This document shows positions 59,358 through 64,000 of a DNA stretch of 64,000 bases, in pieces. A model generated the notes under the pieces. That model was not told the origin of the DNA. It searched no databases and was given only the letters and a program-made list of their open reading frames with translations. Each line of letters begins with the position of its first letter. The stretch's first letter is position 1. The translations under genes were made by a program, and so were the position numbers. The stretch lies in contig NZ_PXOH01000001.1 of NCBI RefSeq assembly GCF_003007785.1, positions 124,001-188,000 on the forward strand. Reading direction: 5' to 3'. This DNA comes from Aphanothece hegewaldii CCALA 016 (lineage in GTDB: Bacteria; Cyanobacteriota; Cyanobacteriia; Cyanobacteriales; Microcystaceae).

Positions 59358-59443
59358 GGGGGCGTGGCGGAATGGTAGACGCTACGGACTTAAAATCCGT
59401 TGACCCTTATAAGGTCGTGTGGGTTCAAGTCCCACTGCCCCCA
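59358..59443 (+). tRNA. trnL-UAA: tRNA-Leu (UAA anticodon), no intron
   Basis: An 86-base class II tRNA. Acceptor arms GGGGGCG and TGCCCCC pair over 7 bp (one G-T), discriminator A. The anticodon stem-loop is ACGGACTTAAAATCCGT with anticodon TAA. The variable arm is long, as expected for Leu, and the T arm is GTGGGTTCAAGTCCCAC. No CCA is encoded. The group I intron that many cyanobacteria carry in this gene (inside the anticodon) is absent. It lies 84 bp after the CyRepA1-like gene. Confidence 0.96.
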
Positions 59444-59463
59444 TTAGAATTGGCTCCATTATT

Positions 59464-60714
59464 TTATTTCTGGCGAAAAAGAGCAAAGGCTGAAGTATAG
59501 CCATGTATAAAGGTTCTTCCGCCAACTGGGCCGATCTCGCCATTACAGAAAAAGCCACTTAGAGGAATATCTGGTATATATCGGCGAAAAAGCTCTGAAT
59601 CAAAGTTATTTTGCTGATAAAGGGCTTGTCCGCGTCCTAAACAAGTAAACATCAATGCCCCAACTGGCTCGCTTCTGGGGGTTTGTTCAGCGCAAGAGGA
59701 TTCTAGGAGTAATTCTAAATCAAGGGCTGAGGTGGCGGCATCCCTAAGATGAAATTGAATGCGTTGTCCTGGACGAATACGATCTCCAACAGCGATCGCA
59801 CCTTGTTTAGGATCAACACCTAACAAATTCCGAATCAAAAAATCTCCGCTTTTAAGATCTTGTTTAAATTCATCTCTAGCGATCCCAATAAATAAAGACG
59901 TTTGGACAAGTTGCTGCTCGGACTCGCTTAAAGTATCAATCAATTCTCTTAGGATATCTAAAGGAGGACGGAAAACACCGCCTTTTTGTGGATCACTCAA
60001 TGTAATAATGATGTTACGTTCGGCTTCGGTGACTTGATAGGGTTCACCAATGGGACGACAGCCCTGAGCGACGATCGTTTCTACAATAATATTACCTGAT
60101 AAGGCAATTCCAACAGTCCCTTCACGTTGGACTTTTGGAATTTGAGGATTATTTTGATCGTAATAAAATAAAGTCGCTTGTCGATCACTTAGCCCACCAC
60201 TCGCTAACCCACCAATTTTGACACTTTTTGGATAAGCATAGTCTAATCCTTCAAGAAGATCATTAATCCTCGACGTAAACGGGTCACATAATAGAATAAA
60301 CTGGGGGTTTTGCTCAACGGGAACATTAATTAACTCTGTCCATCTTTGAGGAGAACTATCTAAATCAGGTAATTGCTGACTAGAAAAAGAAAAAGGTTGA
60401 ATAGCGACTTCTGGTAATTGAGCAACCGTTAAACTTAATGCTAAATCATTTTCGATTTCCATAACTTGTTCTGTTGAAGAGATCCCGACAATACCTCCAC
60501 CTCCACAGCCTATTAATAAAGGTAAAGATATTTTTTCTAAAATGAGAGGCACTAGACGAGGATAGTCACTCGCATAGGAAGAGGAAATAAAAACAATTCC
60601 CAAGTCTGGAGAACCGAGTAAAGATTTGTTAATTTTGTCAACAACTTCTGTGACGGCAGCTTCTAAAGAAGGGCGAGTTGATAATGCGTTAAACCATTGC
60701 ATAGATTTGATCAT
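59464..60714 (-). CDS. FIST-domain sensory-type protein
   Basis: 416 residues (an ATG at 60702 is possible). FIST_N: LGIVFISSSYASDYPRLVPL, LLIGCGGGGIVGISSTEQVM, KVGGLASGGLSDRQATLFYY-like segment. FIST_C: GYRPI-type CRPIGEPYQVTEAERNII, FLIRNLLGVDPKQGAIAVGD and CLGRGQALYQ, ending in IPLSGFFCNGEIGPVGGRTF with its Cys. FIST proteins are thought to bind small ligands, possibly amino acids, and often work with signal-transduction proteins. It is convergent with the tRNA-Leu, and no partner is adjacent. Confidence 0.9.
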   Translation of the reverse strand: MIKSMQWFNALSTRPSLEAAVTEVVDKINKSLLGSPDLGIVFISSSYASDYPRLVPLILEKISLPLLIGCGGGGIVGISSTEQVMEIENDLALSLTVAQLPEVAIQPFSFSSQQLPDLDSSPQRWTELINVPVEQNPQFILLCDPFTSRINDLLEGLDYAYPKSVKIGGLASGGLSDRQATLFYYDQNNPQIPKVQREGTVGIALSGNIIVETIVAQGCRPIGEPYQVTEAERNIIITLSDPQKGGVFRPPLDILRELIDTLSESEQQLVQTSLFIGIARDEFKQDLKSGDFLIRNLLGVDPKQGAIAVGDRIRPGQRIQFHLRDAATSALDLELLLESSCAEQTPRSEPVGALMFTCLGRGQALYQQNNFDSELFRRYIPDIPLSGFFCNGEIGPVGGRTFIHGYTSAFALFRQK

Positions 60715-61446
60715 CGATTTAGTGTTAGATTTAAGTTTTGATAATTTTTTCTAACATGAAAGTAAATTGAGTCTAGATTCTTTACTTTTCTTTAATATTT
60801 TTTTGAAGGAAGAATTTAAGTAAAATCTGGGTTGACTAACTTAAGAGATTTCGTTTACATAAATTGTATCATTGACTTTTGTCATCAAGTTAAAATTTAG
60901 CTTGATTGCTTTTTTTATAGATTTCAATCACTTTGACCTCTAAAGTTAAAAAGTTATTTTAGCTTATTAACTTTACCAATTCATTAAGTGTATTAGATCA
61001 ATTCCTGATGTTCAGTTTGGTTGTGAATTCCTGACATCGTTAGGAAAAGAAAACAAAACTTGATTTTTTCGCCATAACATGATATTTGTTGATCAAGATT
61101 TTGAATCAATTTCAAACAATTGTTTAAAAAGTGTCATTTTTGTAGGAAAACTTATAGCTTTCCTAGAGAATTGATTAGAGTGGATGCACTAAAAGTATTT
61201 TTAGAAAGATGGGGAATCGGACGAATGGCGATCGCTTGTTTACCCATTTTCAGATGAATTGACTTTTTTAAGGAAAACTCATCCATTCTTGGTCTAGCTT
61301 CGCACCCTAGCCACACGATTTAACATAAGTTAATATTTTTTTCTCCTCCTCGCCTCCAATCAAAGTAATTATTGAGTTGAATTAGGGAATGCTTTATAGA
61401 GAAAGCTTTCTTAATCTCTGACTTTTGCATAAAGGTCAAATTAATC
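60715..61446. other. Long non-coding region upstream of pilM
   Basis: 732 AT-rich bases between the divergent FIST and pilM genes. I see no credible gene, tRNA or known RNA. One HIP1 octamer stands at about 61229. The region must hold the pilMNO promoter and may hold a long leader; no promoter boxes are clear. The pilM start has no strong Shine-Dalgarno. Confidence 0.6.
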
Positions 61447-62550
61447 ATGGCAAATGTCTTCAAAAATCTTTTTGACAAAAAATCAAAAGGAATCGGGTTA
61501 GAAATTACTCCAGAACGAGTCAATCTTGTTCAACTGGCCAAACAGGGACAGGGCTATAAACTTGCCAAATACTGCACCGTCGATATTCCGGAAGGCATCT
61601 TTGAAGAAGGAAAAATCGTGGACTCTCCTGCATTAGCCGAACTAATACAGGAATTGATGGCAGAAAATAAAATCAAAACCCGAAAAGTCGCAACGGGCGT
61701 TCCGATGAGAGAATCGGTCATTCGGATCATTCCCATTCCAGCAGCCCTCAACGACCTTGAATTACGGGATATGGTTTTAAATCATGAAGCGGGTTTGTAT
61801 CTTCCCTACCCTAGAGAAGAAGTCGATCTCGACTACCAAAAATTAGGGTACTTTCAAGACGAGGATGGCATCGAAAAAGTACAAGTGTTACTCGTCGCAA
61901 CAAGACGAGAAGTGACGGATACTTATCTAGAAACTTGTAGCCAGGCGGGGTTACAAATTGATGTCCTAGAAATCAATAGTTTTGCCCTAATTCGTACGAT
62001 TCGGGAACAACTCAGACAGTTTAGCTCAAATGAAGCCGCCGTATTAATCGATATCGAATTCGATAATACCGAAATTGCGATCATTGTCGATGGCGTTCCC
62101 CAATTTTCTCGAACCGTTCCCATCGGCACCTATCAGTTACAGAATTCACTTTCACGAGCGATGAACTTACCCGCATCGAGAAACCCCGAAATTCTCCAAG
62201 GGATGACCATTCCCGTCACTGCTTTAGATAGCTTAAGTACAGCAGGAGCCGCCGTCAATCCTGGAATTACTGCCCTAACAAGAGTTTTAGGTGAATTAAC
62301 CGACGAATTACGACGATCGATTAATTTCTATCTTAACCAAAGCGATGAATTAGAAATCGTGCAACTACTCTTAGCGGGGCCAGGTGGTGGACTTGCTCAA
62401 CTCGATGAATTTTTTACACAACGTTTAAGTGTTCCCACCATGCAAATTGATCCCATCTCGGCATTATCTCTCGATTTAGAGCAAGAAATACCAGCCATCA
62501 AACGGCCTGGACTTGGTACCGTACTTGGTTTAGGATTGCGGGGGGTTTAA
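61447..62550 (+). CDS. pilM: Type IV pilus assembly protein PilM
   Basis: 367 residues with an actin/FtsA-like fold: GIGLEITPERVNLVQLAKQG, VRIIPIPAALNDLELRDMVL-type segment, ALIRTIREQLRQFSSNEAAV, LIDIEFDNTEIAIIVDGVPQ and LLLAGPGGGLAQLDEFF. It sits on the inner face of the membrane and binds the N-terminal tail of PilN, forming the alignment complex of the type IV pilus, needed for motility and DNA uptake. It begins the pilMNO operon. Confidence 0.97.
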   Translation: MANVFKNLFDKKSKGIGLEITPERVNLVQLAKQGQGYKLAKYCTVDIPEGIFEEGKIVDSPALAELIQELMAENKIKTRKVATGVPMRESVIRIIPIPAALNDLELRDMVLNHEAGLYLPYPREEVDLDYQKLGYFQDEDGIEKVQVLLVATRREVTDTYLETCSQAGLQIDVLEINSFALIRTIREQLRQFSSNEAAVLIDIEFDNTEIAIIVDGVPQFSRTVPIGTYQLQNSLSRAMNLPASRNPEILQGMTIPVTALDSLSTAGAAVNPGITALTRVLGELTDELRRSINFYLNQSDELEIVQLLLAGPGGGLAQLDEFFTQRLSVPTMQIDPISALSLDLEQEIPAIKRPGLGTVLGLGLRGV

Positions 62551-62553
62551 TCG

Positions 62554-63336
62554 ATGTATAGCTTAGATGTTAACTTTCTCAAAGATCGCAAATTAGATGA
62601 ATCAACAAAGGCGGCTCCCATTCGGGGCGCGACACCGATTTCTTGGCGCAAACAAACACCACTTCTCATCGGTTTGGGTATTGGGGCTGCGCTGATGGGC
62701 TTAACTGCCCTTTTAGGAATAATGCTGAATTGGCAAAAAGCCAAAACGGAAGCCAATATCAAACAACTAGATGCAGAAATTAGTCAACTTCAGGCGAAAG
62801 GCCAAAGCTTGGCAGAAATGGAAGCAAAAGTTAAGGCAATTGATGAAGAAGTTACGGCTTTAGTGACTGTATTCAATCAAATTAAGCCACGATCAGCCGT
62901 TTTGCAAGAAATACGCCGCCGAACGCCACCGACTGTACAAGTAGTCACTATTGAAGAAAGCGCGATCGCACCAACGGCTGAAGAGGGCGGCACACAACCT
63001 AAAGTACAATTGCTCCTCACGGGTTATGCTCGTAGCTATGATGATGTGAATAAATTTCTACTATCTTTACAGAATTCTGAGTTTTTCACAGCGTCCAAAA
63101 CACGAATTCAAGGAGCCAGACAAGAGGGATCACCGATTAACTTAGATACTACAGGAGCTAACTTAGAAACACGAAAGATCAAGCTTGAAATTCCCGAAGC
63201 AGTGCAGTATACCATCACGACTCAATTGAGCGATATTCCAGCCTCAAAGTTATTACCATCTTTAGCTCGTAATGGTGCAGTCGGTTTAGTAACGCGCATC
63301 AAAACCCTTGAACAAAAAGGAGCCGTTCAACCATGA
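62554..63336 (+). CDS. pilN: Type IV pilus assembly protein PilN
   Basis: 260 residues, 3 bp after pilM. The cytoplasmic start MYSLDVNFLKDRKLDEST has the PilM-binding D-x-NFL pattern (usual INLLP-type). One membrane helix (PLLIGLGIGAALMGLTALLG) is followed by a periplasmic coiled coil and a ferredoxin-like fold (VQLLLTGYARSYDDVNKFLL). It pairs with PilO. Its stop overlaps the pilO start by 4 bases. Confidence 0.96.
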   Translation: MYSLDVNFLKDRKLDESTKAAPIRGATPISWRKQTPLLIGLGIGAALMGLTALLGIMLNWQKAKTEANIKQLDAEISQLQAKGQSLAEMEAKVKAIDEEVTALVTVFNQIKPRSAVLQEIRRRTPPTVQVVTIEESAIAPTAEEGGTQPKVQLLLTGYARSYDDVNKFLLSLQNSEFFTASKTRIQGARQEGSPINLDTTGANLETRKIKLEIPEAVQYTITTQLSDIPASKLLPSLARNGAVGLVTRIKTLEQKGAVQP

Positions 63337-64000
63337 CATATACTGAAGAATACCTCCCGCAAGAAGATCAGGATTTAGAAGGAAGTGATTATCCGACTGC
63401 TTTTGGGATTACTTTTACGCCAAAAGTAAGTGGTATTGCTCTCGCTCTAGGAGGGTTACTCGGCTCGGCTGCTCTAGCATCAAATTGGGTATTACCACTT
63501 AATGAAAGCTATCAAAAACTCAAAGCCGATGAACAAGCTAAACAAGAGCAAATCGAGCAACAAAAAAGCGGTAAACTCGACGAAAGATATCAAACATTAG
63601 AACTGCAACTTAAACAAAAAGAAGCATTAAAATTGCAAGTTTTAGCTCTTTTTGCCAATGAAGCATCCCTTGATACAATCCTGCTTGATATTAATCAATT
63701 ATTCAAAAATCGAAACGTAGAATTAACGAGTTTTGAACCCGAAGCAGACGGGACAAAAATTATTGAGGATGGTTCATTAGGTACAGCAGTCGATAAAAAA
63801 CTCAAACGTCAAAGTTATAACGTAAATATAACAGGCGCGTTTGAGCCGACTCAATCTGTGATTAGAGATTTAGAACGATTACAACCATTAATACTCATTA
63901 AAGATCTCAAAACAACCTTAGAGGGAAATCAAAAAACCGATGCTTTTCTCTTAGTTGATACAGCAACGAAGACCTCTAAAATCATCCCCAAAGCCAATCA
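63333..64000 (+). CDS. pilO: Type IV pilus assembly protein PilO (3' end outside window)
   Basis: ATG 63333 overlaps the pilN stop (ATGA). 222 codons are seen. A 35-residue cytosolic part (MTYTEEYLPQEDQDLEGSDY), a membrane helix (VSGIALALGGLLGSAALASN), a coiled coil (KLDERYQTLELQLKQKEALK) and the start of the ferredoxin-like domain (ILLDINQLFKNRNVELTSFE, YNVNITGAFEPTQSVIRDLE) match PilO. It forms a heterodimer with PilN in the periplasm. Confidence 0.95.
   Translation, partial: MTYTEEYLPQEDQDLEGSDYPTAFGITFTPKVSGIALALGGLLGSAALASNWVLPLNESYQKLKADEQAKQEQIEQQKSGKLDERYQTLELQLKQKEALKLQVLALFANEASLDTILLDINQLFKNRNVELTSFEPEADGTKIIEDGSLGTAVDKKLKRQSYNVNITGAFEPTQSVIRDLERLQPLILIKDLKTTLEGNQKTDAFLLVDTATKTSKIIPKAN

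Noticed and set aside
59300-59500. 66-residue reading frame across the tRNA-Leu
   Set aside because: It is a read-through of the tRNA gene with no ribosome-binding site.

Overview
The window is chromosomal DNA from a low-GC unicellular-type cyanobacterium. The evidence is the many HIP1 octamers (GCGATCGC), the carotenoid pair crtP-crtB, the type IV pilus genes pilM-pilN-pilO, a PPK2, DUF3124, DUF5678 and CyRepA1-type proteins, and YaaW, SRPBCC and other genes usual in Chroococcales. No species is claimed.

Layout. 1-4.8 kb: a truncated bacteriocin/type-I-type ABC exporter diverges from a small orphan peptide gene, which is followed by a three-gene ExbB/MotA-like + two ExbD/TolR-like module. 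4.8-8.0 kb: an ABM-domain membrane protein, a DUF3124 lipoprotein, a coiled-coil protein and an NhaP-type antiporter. 8.1-11.7 kb is a patch of decayed and mobile DNA: a relic of a TnpB-element right end, paired hairpins, a broken SUMF1/FGE gene, a TrkA-type protein, a decayed second copy of the anmK 3' end, an MNT antitoxin, and a HepT toxin cut at its catalytic motif by a frameshifted TnpB-only (IS1341-type) element. 11.7-23.9 kb: anmK, an AAA ATPase, a P-type ATPase, an Hsp70-like protein, PPK2, a class II aldolase-like protein, an amino-acid ABC ATPase, a DUF2993 protein and a response regulator. 24-27.3 kb: a type IIA topoisomerase A subunit without a GyrA box, translationally coupled to a YdcF protein. 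27-37 kb: a beta-helix surface protein, an O-antigen ligase-like protein, a membrane-anchored coiled-coil BRCT protein and small membrane/HhH/SRPBCC genes. 37-42 kb: an RND efflux pump with its adaptor. 43-56 kb: mfd, a stand-alone MshEN-type protein, proS, nfi, crtP and crtB. 56-59.5 kb: a CyRepA1-type replication protein next to an intronless tRNA-Leu(UAA). 59.5-64 kb: a FIST protein and pilM-pilN-pilO (pilO is cut by the window end).

The most interesting items are the ExbB/ExbD-like trio, in which only one of two paralogous ExbD-like subunits keeps the proton-relay Asp; the hepT inactivation and the anmK 3' relic around the same island; a membrane-tethered coiled-coil BRCT protein with a 135-bp tandem repeat; and a dispersed family of TGTAGGGGTTTGGT-type palindromes between genes. 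All functional calls rest on motif recognition by eye; no database search was run.
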